From Hyphomicrobiales bacterium (lineage in GTDB: Bacteria; Pseudomonadota; Alphaproteobacteria; Rhodobacterales; Rhodobacteraceae): a stretch of 7,981 bases of DNA. The notes under the pieces are model-generated. The model searched no databases, was not told the DNA's origin, and saw only the letters and a program-made list of their open reading frames with translations. Shown piece by piece: positions 1 through 7,305 of the stretch. The stretch is taken from assembly GCA_003558415.1 (NCBI GenBank), contig PWLT01000367.1, forward strand, positions 1-7,981. Direction: 5' to 3'. Within the stretch, counting starts at the first letter, position 1. Every line of letters begins with the position of its first letter. The position numbers and the translations under genes are program-made.

Positions 1-3000
1 AGGAACGGGGCGAGCGCCGCCGGATAGCTGCCAAGGGCGAAGAAATGCCCCAAGGTGGCTGCGAAGATCGCCGCCGCGCCGATCATCACGCCCCAGGTCA
101 CCCCGGCCAACCCGCGCGCCGCGCGGCGCGGTTTCAGCGCCCGGCGCAGGGCGACACGCAGGCGCATCAGATCGAACTGCATCGCCAGCAGGGCCGGGAC
201 GATCAGCAGCACCAGCACCATGCCGAAGCCCAGCCCGTAGACCAGCGTGATCACCGTGGGCTTGAGGAACTCGGCCTGGCTCGACCCCTCGTAGAGCAGT
301 GGCGTCAGCCCGAGCACCGTGGTCAGCGTGGTCAGCAGCACCGGACGCAGACGGTTGCACGCACCCTCGATGATCGCCGGAAACAGCCCGCGCTCGCGCG
401 CATGCTCATCCACCGTTGTCACCAGAACGATCGAATCGTTGATGATGATCCCGGTCATGCCGACCAGCCCGACCACCGAGAAGATCGAGAACGCCATGCC
501 CCAGGAGGCATGTCCATAAATCGCCCCCACCAGCCCGAAGGGGATCACCGCCATCACCAGAAGCGGGCGCGTCCAGCTCGCGAAGACCCAGGCCAGCACC
601 AGGTAGATGCCGGCCAAACACAGCAGGAAGCCGATCAGCGCCTCGCTGAGGAATTCGCGCTCATCCTCGGCAAGGCCCGAAAGCTCCCAGCTCACGCCGT
701 GTTCCTCGGCGATGCGCGGCAGGATGGTGCTGCGCAGATCCTCGTTGATCTCGCTCGCCCGCGCCGGGTCGTCCTCGGACACATCGCCATTGACGGTGAC
801 CACCCGCACCCCGTCCTCGCGGCGGATGGTCGAAAACCCGGTGCGGCTTTCGACGGAGACGATATCGGCCAGCGGCACATACTGCCCCGAAGCGCTGCGC
901 AACAGCGTGCGGTCGAGGAAATCGGCGGTCAGCTCCTCGGGCGGTAGCTGCACATGCACGCGCGCGGTGCGCGGCCCGTCGGGGAAGCTTGCAGCCTCGA
1001 TCCCGTTGAGCCGGTGGCGCAGAACCCGGCCCAGCCCCTCCACATCAAAGCCCAGCGCCTGGCCCTGCGCGGTCAGGGTCAGGCTCAGCTCCTCCTTGTC
1101 ATAGGGCAGGCTGTCCTCCAGCCCCGAGACCTCGGGCACCGGCGCCAGCGCGGTCTTGAGCGATTCGGCCGCGGCCTTGAGTGTCTCCGACCCCGCGCCC
1201 GAGAAGCGCACCGCCAGCGAATCGCCGCCCGGCCCGGCGCCCCAGCTGCGGAAGCTCAGGGTTTCGAGCTGCGGATGGGCAACCACCTCCTCCTGAAGCG
1301 CAGCGACGAATTCGTTGGAGGAATAGGGCCGGAAATCCACGTCGATCAGGTCGATGGCGATGGAGCCGAGCAACCCGGCATCCTTCGATTCCTGCCCCGA
1401 CAGGCCGCGCCCGGCATTGCCGCCGATCTCGGCGATGGCATAGACGACCGGATCGCGGCCATGTTCCTGCTCATAACGCGCGCTCACCGCCTCGGTGGCG
1501 CGCTGCAGTTCGCGCATCATCTCCAGCGTATCGCCGCGCCCGGCGCCCGGCAGCATGGCGAAATTGCCGGTGATCGAGCCCTGCTCGGGCGGCACGAAGA
1601 ACCGCCATTGCACGTCGCCGCGCACGAATTGCGCCGCCTGAATCGCCAGCAGCAGGATCAGCCCCGCGATCACCGGGTAGCGCGCCGCGATCACCAGACC
1701 CATAAGCGGGCGGAACCCCCGCTCCCGCACCCAGCGAAAGCCCCGGTTGACCTGGCGCGAGGGCCAGTCATACCAGCGTTCCTTCGCTGCCGAGATCAGC
1801 GCGTGATGCATGTGGTTGGGCAGGATCAGGAAACACTCGACCAAGGAGGCCACCAGCACCGCGATCACCGTCAGCGGGATGTCGGCAATCAGGTTGCCGA
1901 AGGTGCCGCCGATGGCCACGAGCCCCATGAAGGCGATCACGGTCGTGATCGAGGCCGCAAAGACTGGCTGTGCCATGCGCGTGGCCGCGCGCTCGGCCGC
2001 CTGGGCGGTGCTCTCGCCCAACTCGCGCGCGCGCCAGTCGGCATGTTCGCCCACCACGATCGCGTCATCGACCACGAGCCCCAGCGTGATGATCAGCGCG
2101 AAGAGCGACATCATGTTGAAGGTCAGCCCCATGGCGTACATCGCCGCGATGGCGGCCAGCATCGCCACCGGGATCCCCGCCGCCACCCAAAAGGCGGTGC
2201 GCGCGTTGAGAAACAGAAACAGCAGCCCCACCACCAGCGCGAGTCCCATCGCCCCGTTCGACAGCAGGATCTGCAATCGGCCCGAGATCACCTCGGCACG
2301 GGTGCGGATCAGCTCGACGCTCACGCCTTGCGGCAGGGTGAGCATCAATTCGTCGGCGACCTCCTGCGCGATGCGTTGCAGCGCGATGGCATCTCCCTGC
2401 TCGGAGCGCGCAACCTGCACCACGACGGCCGGGTCCGGACCGGCGAAATAGGCGCGCTCGCGGTCCACGCCCTCGACACGCACCTCGGCCACATCGCCCA
2501 CGCGCAGGCTGGAGCCATCGGTGCCGCTGCGCAGGATGATGTTCGATATCTCCTCGGCCGTTCGGCGCGGACTTCCCGCGCGCACCCGCGCCGCGCCGCC
2601 GCTGACATCGCCGGCCGGATCGGCGCGGGTTTCGGCGGCGATGGCGCTTGAGATATCGGCCATGGACAGGTCATGGCGCAGCAGCGCGGCCGAGGGCACC
2701 TCCACCACCGTCTCGGGCGCTGCCACGCCGCGGATCGTGGTGCGCGTGACGCCGCGGGCAAACAGCTCGGTGACGTATTCATCCGCGAAACGGCCCAACT
2801 GATCGACGGAGACCGGGCCGGTGATGACCACATCGCTCACCCTGTCGGTCCAGCCCGAGCGGCGGATCACCGGATCGTCGGCGCCCTCGGGCAGACTGCC
2901 GGCCGCGTCGATGGCCGATTGCACGTCCTCATTCGCGCGGGCCATGTCATGGCCGCTCTCGAATTCCAGCGTGATGCGCGCATTGCCTTCGCGTGACTGC

Positions 3001-3317
3001 GCGGTCGAGCCGACCACACCCTCAACCACCAGAAGCGCCGGCTCCAGCATCTCGACCACCGTGCGGTCGAGATCCTCGGCCCCCGCGCCCTGCCAGTTGA
3101 TCGAGACCGAAAGGCTCTGGCGCACGACATCGGGAAAGAATTGCGCGCGCATGTTGGGCACCGCCAGCGCCCCGGCCACCACCATGAGCACCAGCAGGAG
3201 GTTGGCCGCCGTGCGGTGGCGGGTGAAATAGCGAAAGATCGCCGCCGCGCCGACATTGATCGACTTGCGCACGGGACCCTCGCCGCGCGCGCCCCGCTCG
3301 GGGCGGGTCTCGGGCAT
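1..3317 (-). CDS. RND-family efflux permease (inner membrane), C-terminus cut by window edge
   Basis: This encodes a proton-driven RND exporter of the AcrB/MexB-like class, which pumps substrates out through a periplasmic adaptor and an outer-membrane channel. The frame is open from ATG 3317 to the left edge, giving 1105 codons with no stop. An N-terminal tail precedes TM1 (about residues 37-57). A porter domain follows, then TM2 (about 352-372) and TM4 with the RND proton-relay motif GLVVDDAIVVGE (Asp417, Asp418). A second periplasmic half ends in TM7-12 repeats, including GMTGIIINDSIVL (Asn960, Asp961) and the conserved LRPVLLTT segment. After TM12 (ends about 1045) comes an Arg-rich linker and another hydrophobic helix (about 1073-1092), which the usual family members lack. 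A G-rich stretch 7 bases before the ATG can serve as ribosome binding site. The gene begins three bases after the adaptor stop, so the two are surely co-transcribed. The substrate cannot be told from the sequence. Confidence 0.95.
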   Translation of the reverse strand, partial: MPETRPERGARGEGPVRKSINVGAAAIFRYFTRHRTAANLLLVLMVVAGALAVPNMRAQFFPDVVRQSLSVSINWQGAGAEDLDRTVVEMLEPALLVVEGVVGSTAQSREGNARITLEFESGHDMARANEDVQSAIDAAGSLPEGADDPVIRRSGWTDRVSDVVITGPVSVDQLGRFADEYVTELFARGVTRTTIRGVAAPETVVEVPSAALLRHDLSMADISSAIAAETRADPAGDVSGGAARVRAGSPRRTAEEISNIILRSGTDGSSLRVGDVAEVRVEGVDRERAYFAGPDPAVVVQVARSEQGDAIALQRIAQEVADELMLTLPQGVSVELIRTRAEVISGRLQILLSNGAMGLALVVGLLFLFLNARTAFWVAAGIPVAMLAAIAAMYAMGLTFNMMSLFALIITLGLVVDDAIVVGEHADWRARELGESTAQAAERAATRMAQPVFAASITTVIAFMGLVAIGGTFGNLIADIPLTVIAVLVASLVECFLILPNHMHHALISAAKERWYDWPSRQVNRGFRWVRERGFRPLMGLVIAARYPVIAGLILLLAIQAAQFVRGDVQWRFFVPPEQGSITGNFAMLPGAGRGDTLEMMRELQRATEAVSARYEQEHGRDPVVYAIAEIGGNAGRGLSGQESKDAGLLGSIAIDLIDVDFRPYSSNEFVAALQEEVVAHPQLETLSFRSWGAGPGGDSLAVRFSGAGSETLKAAAESLKTALAPVPEVSGLEDSLPYDKEELSLTLTAQGQALGFDVEGLGRVLRHRLNGIEAASFPDGPRTARVHVQLPPEELTADFLDRTLLRSASGQYVPLADIVSVESRTGFSTIRREDGVRVVTVNGDVSEDDPARASEINEDLRSTILPRIAEEHGVSWELSGLAEDEREFLSEALIGFLLCLAGIYLVLAWVFASWTRPLLVMAVIPFGLVGAIYGHASWGMAFSIFSVVGLVGMTGIIINDSIVLVTTVDEHARERGLFPAIIEGACNRLRPVLLTTLTTVLGLTPLLYEGSSQAEFLKPTVITLVYGLGFGMVLVLLIVPALLAMQFDLMRLRVALRRALKPRRAARGLAGVTWGVMIGAAAIFAATLGHFFALGSYPAALAPF

Positions 3318-3320
3318 GGC

Positions 3321-4814
3321 TCAGCCCCCCCGCATGCGGCTCTCCAGCCGCTCGACGACCTGCGCGGGCACCCGCTCGCTTGAGAGCTGCGCGATGAGGC
3401 GCTGGCGCGCCGGTTCGGGCATCCGATCATTGCCCTCAACAAAGGCGATGAGTTCGGCGCGGCGCTCGGGCGAGAGCTCTACCATCGCCGCCTTGGCGCG
3501 CGGCTCGTCATCCGCTGCCCCGGCATCGGCGCCGGGCGGCGGGGGATCGGGGCGAACCGGACGCACGCGTATGCCCGCGCCCAGCGTCGGCGCGCGCTCG
3601 GCCACCACCTCGGCCCCGTCCAGCCCCGCCGCGCGCACGAGCACATCGTCGCCCTGGCGGCGCAGGATCTCCACCGCCGCCTCCTCCAGCCGTTCGGACC
3701 CGTCCAGCACCAGAACGGTGGAGCCCGCATCGACCGCCGTAGCGGGAAGCCGCGCGACCTGCTCCAGCGCCGGCTCGCGCACCCGCACTGTCACGAAATC
3801 GCCGGGCAGAAAGCCGGGCGCCGTGTCGAGCCGGGCATAGATCAGCCGCCCCGTCTGACCCTCGCCGACCGAGGCGCCGACCCGGTCGAGACGCCCGGTG
3901 GCCATGATCTCGGTGTCCATCACGTCGAGCCCGATTTCCATCGGTGCGCGGACCAGCGCGCCATCGTCGCCGAGCAGCCGGGAGTATTGCGCGGTCGAGA
4001 CGCGGAAGGACACCTCCAGTTCGGCCGGGTCGATCAACCGCGCGATGCGCTCATTCGCGGTGAGCAGCCCGCCCGCCGCCACGGAAACCTCGCTGAGTGT
4101 GCCGTCGAAGGCGGCGTGCAGCGTGGTGTCGGCCAACCGCCGCTCGGCCTCGGCCAGCGCGAGGCGCTGGCGCGCGAGTGCGGTTTCGGCCTGCTCGGCG
4201 TTCGCCTCGGTCTGTGCCACCGCCTGACGGCGTGACACCACCGCCTGACGCGCCGAGGAGAGCGCCAGTTCGGCCGTCTCCACCGCCGCCTCGGATCCGA
4301 CTCCGCGCCCGGCGAGATCCTGCTGGCGCGCCAGCGCGCGGGCGCGCAAATCCCGTTGCTCGACCGCCGCCTCGAGATCCTCCTGCGCCAGTTCCGTGGC
4401 GCGTTCGGCTTCGCGCAACTCGGCTTCGGCGCGGCGCAGATCGGCTTGCGCCATGTCGCGCGCGGCGCGGGCATCGTCGTCGTCAAGGCGCATCAGGAGG
4501 TCCCCGGCGCGAACCATGGCGCCGTCCTCGAAACCGTCAGCCAGTTTGGCCACCCGCCCGCCGATGGGCGCGCGCAGATCGAGCGCGCGGCGGGCGCGTA
4601 CCTCGCCGAAGGTCTCGAGAACCGGGGTGGCGGTGCCGGACTCGACCGTCACCAGCCGCACGGCGAACACGCGCTCCTGCGCCATGCGCGGGCGATCACC
4701 CTCGGCCATGCTGGCCTGCACGGCGGCGTAGATCGTGTAGCCCGCCGCCGCGAGCAGCGCCACGCTGAGCGTGAACAGAAACACCCCGAGCAGGCTGCGA
4801 AAGAGAAAGCGCAT
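3321..4814 (-). CDS. RND efflux periplasmic adaptor (membrane fusion protein, HlyD/AcrA type)
   Basis: This 497-residue adaptor would link the downstream RND permease to an outer-membrane channel. Residues about 5-33 form one N-terminal membrane anchor with no lipobox cysteine, so it is probably a membrane-anchored rather than a lipoprotein adaptor. The first half of the lipoyl/barrel-sandwich domain lies at about 78-113 (RAPIGGRVAKL, then VRAGDLLMRLD). A long, Ala/Glu/Arg-rich alpha-helical hairpin spans about 114-229. The second lipoyl half is about 230-262 (AFDGTLSEV), a beta-barrel about 265-345 (GFLPGDFVTV) and a membrane-proximal region about 350-418. A Pro/Ala/Asp linker (421-440) then leads to a helical tail (444-497) that is not part of the standard fold. 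The ATG at 4814 is chosen because it directly precedes the anchor; only a weak GGA-type ribosome site is seen. The 100-base gap upstream shows no convincing promoter, so read-through from moaB is possible. Confidence 0.93.
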   Translation of the reverse strand: MRFLFRSLLGVFLFTLSVALLAAAGYTIYAAVQASMAEGDRPRMAQERVFAVRLVTVESGTATPVLETFGEVRARRALDLRAPIGGRVAKLADGFEDGAMVRAGDLLMRLDDDDARAARDMAQADLRRAEAELREAERATELAQEDLEAAVEQRDLRARALARQQDLAGRGVGSEAAVETAELALSSARQAVVSRRQAVAQTEANAEQAETALARQRLALAEAERRLADTTLHAAFDGTLSEVSVAAGGLLTANERIARLIDPAELEVSFRVSTAQYSRLLGDDGALVRAPMEIGLDVMDTEIMATGRLDRVGASVGEGQTGRLIYARLDTAPGFLPGDFVTVRVREPALEQVARLPATAVDAGSTVLVLDGSERLEEAAVEILRRQGDDVLVRAAGLDGAEVVAERAPTLGAGIRVRPVRPDPPPPGADAGAADDEPRAKAAMVELSPERRAELIAFVEGNDRMPEPARQRLIAQLSSERVPAQVVERLESRMRGG

Positions 4815-4914
4815 CTAACAATCCGTTCCGGCCAGCCCAGCAAGGGACCGACAACAAGCATCTAGTCCAATCCGGCCCCGAGCCAAACCAACAACACTGT
4901 TACGGCCAACACCT

Positions 4915-5457
4915 TCATTTCCGTCGCAGATGCTCATCGAGGCGCGGCATTATCTCGACGAAGTTGCAGGGGCGGTGACGGTAATCGAACTGCACCGCGA
5001 GGATCTCGTCCCAGGCATCCTTGCAGGCACCGGGGCTGCCCGGCAGGGCGAAGAGATAGGTGCCCCCCGCGACGCCCGCGCAGGCGCGCGACTGGATGGC
5101 GGAGGTGCCGATCTTGTCGAGCGACACCATGGTGAAGACCGTGCCGAAGGCCTCGATCTCCTTTTCATAAACGTCGCGATGCGCCTCCACGCTCACGTCG
5201 CGCCCGGTCAGCCCTGTGCCTCCGGTGGAGATCACCGCATCGATGCCCGGATCGGCGCACCAGCCGCGCAGCCGCGCGGCGATCTCGGCGCGCTCGTCGC
5301 GGCAGATGGCGCGCTCGGCCAGCACATGGCCCGCTGCCTCGATCCGGCCTGCCAGTGTATCGCCCGAGCGGTCGTCGCCGGCGCTGCGCGTGTCGGAGAC
5401 CGTGAGCACGGCGAAACGCACGGGGATGAATTCAAGGCTCTCGTCGATGCGGCTCAT
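4915..5457 (-). CDS. moaB: MoaB, molybdopterin adenylyltransferase-type protein of molybdenum cofactor synthesis
   Basis: This 180-residue protein belongs to the MoaB/MogA family. In most bacteria the family adenylates molybdopterin before molybdate insertion; E. coli MoaB itself is thought to be inactive, so the exact role here is inferred. Visible motifs are VLTVSDTRSAGDDRSGDTL (about 18-35), the binding loop ISTGGTGLTGRDVSVEA (76-92), the VSLDKIGTSAIQSRA segment (111-125) and the LPGSPGACKDAWDEIL loop (138-153). The length fits the family. The ATG at 5457 is chosen over longer in-frame extensions because an AAGGAG ribosome site lies 5 bases upstream and the family sequence begins right after it. 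It overlaps the end of the glycosylase gene in an ATGA junction, which implies one transcript and coupled translation. The cytoplasm is its expected location. Confidence 0.93.
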   Translation of the reverse strand: MSRIDESLEFIPVRFAVLTVSDTRSAGDDRSGDTLAGRIEAAGHVLAERAICRDERAEIAARLRGWCADPGIDAVISTGGTGLTGRDVSVEAHRDVYEKEIEAFGTVFTMVSLDKIGTSAIQSRACAGVAGGTYLFALPGSPGACKDAWDEILAVQFDYRHRPCNFVEIMPRLDEHLRRK

Positions 5458-6251
5458 GCGATCTCCTTCAGGCGCGCCTTGAGCGACAGCAGATCGGCCC
5501 AGGCTTCGCGCTTGGCGGCCGGGGTGCGCAACAGATAGGCGGGGTGGACCATCGGGAGCGCCGGGCGGTCCAGCGCCTCGACCCAGTTGCCCCGCAGCCG
5601 GGTGATACCGCCACGGCCAAGGATCGCCGAACAGGGGGTGTTGCCCATTAGGACCAGCAGGTCGGGACCGGCAAGCTCCACATGACGCTCGACGAAGGGC
5701 AGGAGCATCGCGCATTCCTCGGCCGTGGGGCGGCGGTTTTCGGGCGGGCGCCAGGGCAGGATATTGGTGATGTAGAGCGCGGATTCCGCGTCCACTGCGT
5801 CGCGCGCCAGATCGATGGCCGCGAACATCCGGTCCAGAAGCCGCCCCGCGCGCCCGACGAAGGGCAGGCCCTGGATGTCCTCGTCGCGCCCCGGCGCCTC
5901 GCCGATGATCATTATTCGTGCGCCGGGGCGGCCATCGGCGAAGACCGTGTTGCGTGCCCCGCGTTTGAGTTCGCAGTGATCATAAGCCGCCAGCGCCGCT
6001 GCCAGCGTGGCAAGATCGGGCGCAGCCTGCGCCGCCGCGCGCGCCGCCACGACGGGATCGGCGCCCACCCCGGCGTCCTCACCCGCCGGTATGACGGGCG
6101 CAGCCGGGGCCGCGGGCAGCGCGGGCGCAGGGGCGGCGGCGGGCAGGTCATAGCGGTTGACCGGGGTCTCACCGATGGCCTCGGTCGCGCCGAGTTCCAT
6201 CTGCCACTCCAGAAGCGCGCGCGCCGCGTGATGATCCAACCCGTCCAGCAT
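5454..6251 (-). CDS. udg: Uracil-DNA glycosylase, family 4-like (UdgA type)
   Basis: This enzyme is predicted to cut uracil bases out of DNA as the first step of base excision repair. The 265-residue form starts at ATG 6251. An N-terminal helix region (about 8-35, LLEWQMELGATEAIGETP) is followed by an Ala/Pro linker (37-77) and the glycosylase domain (about 80-265). Motifs seen are GEAPGRDEDIQGLPFVGRAG (117-136), which carries the family-4 first motif, YITNILPWRPPENRRPT (160-176), LMGNTPCSAIL (201-211), and the second active-site motif MVHPAYLLR (234-242). Family-4 enzymes usually hold a 4Fe-4S cluster with four cysteines; here only Cys93, Cys180 and Cys207 exist, and the position of the usual KCRPP cysteine is Trp167. 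A longer start at 6392 would run through the pyrB promoter and start, so it was rejected. There is no clear ribosome site, but promoter-like boxes end at the ATG. The stop overlaps moaB. Confidence 0.9.
   Translation of the reverse strand: MLDGLDHHAARALLEWQMELGATEAIGETPVNRYDLPAAAPAPALPAAPAAPVIPAGEDAGVGADPVVAARAAAQAAPDLATLAAALAAYDHCELKRGARNTVFADGRPGARIMIIGEAPGRDEDIQGLPFVGRAGRLLDRMFAAIDLARDAVDAESALYITNILPWRPPENRRPTAEECAMLLPFVERHVELAGPDLLVLMGNTPCSAILGRGGITRLRGNWVEALDRPALPMVHPAYLLRTPAAKREAWADLLSLKARLKEIA
5463..5468 (-). promoter_or_regulatory. Ribosome binding site of moaB
   Basis: AAGGAG on the minus strand lies 5 bases upstream of the ATG at 5457. It sits inside the last codons of the glycosylase gene. 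It settles the moaB start, since no comparable site precedes the longer in-frame alternatives. Confidence 0.8.
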
Positions 6252-6258
6252 GATCCGC

Positions 6259-6287
6259 AAGGTAGGCCCGCCCAGCGCCGCGGTAAA
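6259..6287 (-). promoter_or_regulatory. Predicted sigma70-type promoter for udg-moaB
   Basis: On the minus strand, TTTACC (6287-6282) and TACCTT (6264-6259) are separated by exactly 17 bases, a fair match to -35 and -10 boxes. The predicted transcription start, 6 to 8 bases past the -10 box, falls at 6253-6251, which is on or next to the A of the udg ATG. The boxes are imperfect, so this rests on spacing, position and the absence of a ribosome site. Confidence 0.5.
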
Positions 6288-6293
6288 GCGCCC

Positions 6294-6322
6294 TTGTCGC
6301 CCCTGCGCGCGGTTCCTATAAC
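6294..6322 (+). promoter_or_regulatory. Predicted sigma70-type promoter for the pyrB operon
   Basis: TTGTCG (6294-6299) and TATAAC (6317-6322) are separated by 17 bases, a good match to sigma70 boxes in an otherwise very GC-rich gap. A transcript would start near 6329 and leave a leader of only about 20 bases before pyrB, too short for an attenuator. No pyrimidine-linked leader peptide or hairpin is seen. Confidence 0.65.
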
Positions 6323-6337
6323 GCGCCGGACCGGGAC

Positions 6338-6343
6338 GGGGAG
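6338..6343 (+). promoter_or_regulatory. Ribosome binding site of pyrB
   Basis: GGGGAG lies 5 bases before the ATG at 6349. It supports this start together with the promoter placed just upstream. Confidence 0.6.
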
Positions 6344-6348
6344 CCGCC

Positions 6349-7305
6349 ATGACATTCCGCGCAAGCCATCTGCTGGGGATCGAGCCGCTCACGCAAGACG
6401 ATATCCGCGCCCTGCTCGACCGTGCCGAGCATTACGTCGCGCTCAACCGTGGCCCCTCCAAACATGCCGAAGTGCTGGCGGGCATGACGCAGATCAACAT
6501 GTTCTTCGAGGCATCGACCCGCACGCAGGCGAGTTTCGAACTGGCCGGGAAGCGGCTGGGGGCGGATGTGATGAACATGTCCATGGCCGCCTCCAGCCTC
6601 AAGAAGGGCGAGACGCTGATCGACACGGCGCTGACGCTCAACGCCATGCATCCCGATCTGCTGGTCGTGCGCCACCCCAATTCCGGCGCCGTCGATCTGC
6701 TTGCCCAGAAGGTTACCTGCGCGGTGCTCAATGCCGGCGACGGGCGCCATGAACACCCCACACAGGCATTGCTCGACGCGCTCACGATCCGTCGCGCGCG
6801 CGGACGGCTGCACCGGCTCACGGTGGCCATCTGCGGCGACATCGCGCATTCGCGCGTCGCGCGCTCCAACATCCTGCTGCTGGGCAAGATGGAAAACCGC
6901 GTGCGGCTGGTGGGGCCGCCCACGCTGATGCCCGCGGGCGTGGCGGATTTCGGGGTGGAGGTGTTCGACGACATGCGCGCCGGGCTAGAAGGGGCCGATG
7001 TGGTGATGATGCTCAGGCTCCAGAAGGAGCGCATGGATGGCGCCTTCATCCCCTCGGAGCGCGAATACTACCACCGCTTCGGGCTCGACGCCGAGAAGCT
7101 GGCGCATGCCAGGGAGGATGCCATCGTCATGCATCCCGGCCCGATGAATCGCGGCGTCGAAATCGACGGCACCCTGGCCGACGACATCAACCGCAGCGTC
7201 ATTCAGGAGCAGGTGGAGATGGGCGTGGCCGTGCGCATGGCAGCGATGGAACTGCTGGCCGAAAACCTGCAATTGGCGCGGGAGGAGGCTCCACCGCATG
7301 GCTGA
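6349..7305 (+). CDS. pyrB: Aspartate carbamoyltransferase, catalytic chain
   Basis: It joins carbamoyl phosphate and aspartate to give carbamoyl aspartate, the second step of de novo pyrimidine synthesis, in the cytoplasm. The 318 residues match the usual catalytic-chain length. Carbamoyl phosphate contacts are visible: ASTRT at 55-59 (family STRT signature), the SLKKGE loop at 83-88, Arg108 with His109, and [10 protein letters not shown] at 134-143. The aspartate-binding half shows HSRVARSN (167-174), Arg223 in the LRLQKER segment (222-228), and the [13 protein letters not shown] motif (261-273). All key residues appear intact, so the enzyme should be active. A family-typical Pro is replaced by Ala before STRT, which I take as ordinary variation. 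No regulatory chain gene (pyrI) is seen. Its last 8 bases overlap the next gene, so the downstream membrane proteins are likely coupled to it. Confidence 0.97.
   Translation: MTFRASHLLGIEPLTQDDIRALLDRAEHYVALNRGPSKHAEVLAGMTQINMFFEASTRTQASFELAGKRLGADVMNMSMAASSLKKGETLIDTALTLNAMHPDLLVVRHPNSGAVDLLAQKVTCAVLNAGDGRHEHPTQALLDALTIRRARGRLHRLTVAICGDIAHSRVARSNILLLGKMENRVRLVGPPTLMPAGVADFGVEVFDDMRAGLEGADVVMMLRLQKERMDGAFIPSEREYYHRFGLDAEKLAHAREDAIVMHPGPMNRGVEIDGTLADDINRSVIQEQVEMGVAVRMAAMELLAENLQLAREEAPPHG
7281..7288 (+). promoter_or_regulatory. Ribosome binding site of the gene at 7298
   Basis: GGAGGAGG lies 9 bases before the ATG at 7298, inside the last codons of pyrB. It is a strong site and confirms that the 8-base overlap is a genuine start. 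Confidence 0.75.

Noticed and set aside
45..2651. Long open frames on the plus strand (45-947 and 954-2651) opposite the RND permease.
   Set aside because: They are rich in His, Gln, Arg and Gly with no recognisable motif, and lie antisense to a continuous, motif-bearing permease. GC-rich codon bias keeps such shadow frames open.
4097..4865. Plus-strand open frames opposite the adaptor gene.
   Set aside because: Compositions dominated by Arg, Pro and Ala with no family signature; shadows of the coiled-coil coding sequence.
4815..4914. Search for a promoter, terminator or repressor palindrome between moaB and the adaptor gene, including a short AACACTGTT palindrome.
   Set aside because: No -35/-10 pair with good spacing, no GC hairpin followed by T residues, and the palindrome is too short to separate from chance.
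5458..5715. Upstream extension of moaB to a 266-residue protein.
   Set aside because: The extra residues overlap udg out of frame, resemble no MoaB sequence, and the AAGGAG site points to 5457.
5454..6251. Possibility that the glycosylase is UDGX, which cross-links to uracil DNA.
   Set aside because: UDGX carries a KRRIH insert before its histidine motif; the corresponding region here reads RTPAAKREAWADL after the HPAYLLR motif, with no such insert.
6252..6392. Longer udg start at 6392 (312 residues).
   Set aside because: The added part would cover the pyrB promoter and start codons and has low-complexity composition unlike the family N-terminus.
6520..6535. Ala instead of Pro and Gln instead of Arg around the PyrB STRT motif.
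   Set aside because: STRT and all other substrate contacts are intact, and I recall this variation as ordinary in alphaproteobacterial enzymes.
5682..6752. A 356-codon plus-strand frame spanning the antisense of udg and the start of pyrB.
   Set aside because: It crosses both real genes and their promoter gap out of frame and has no recognisable domain.
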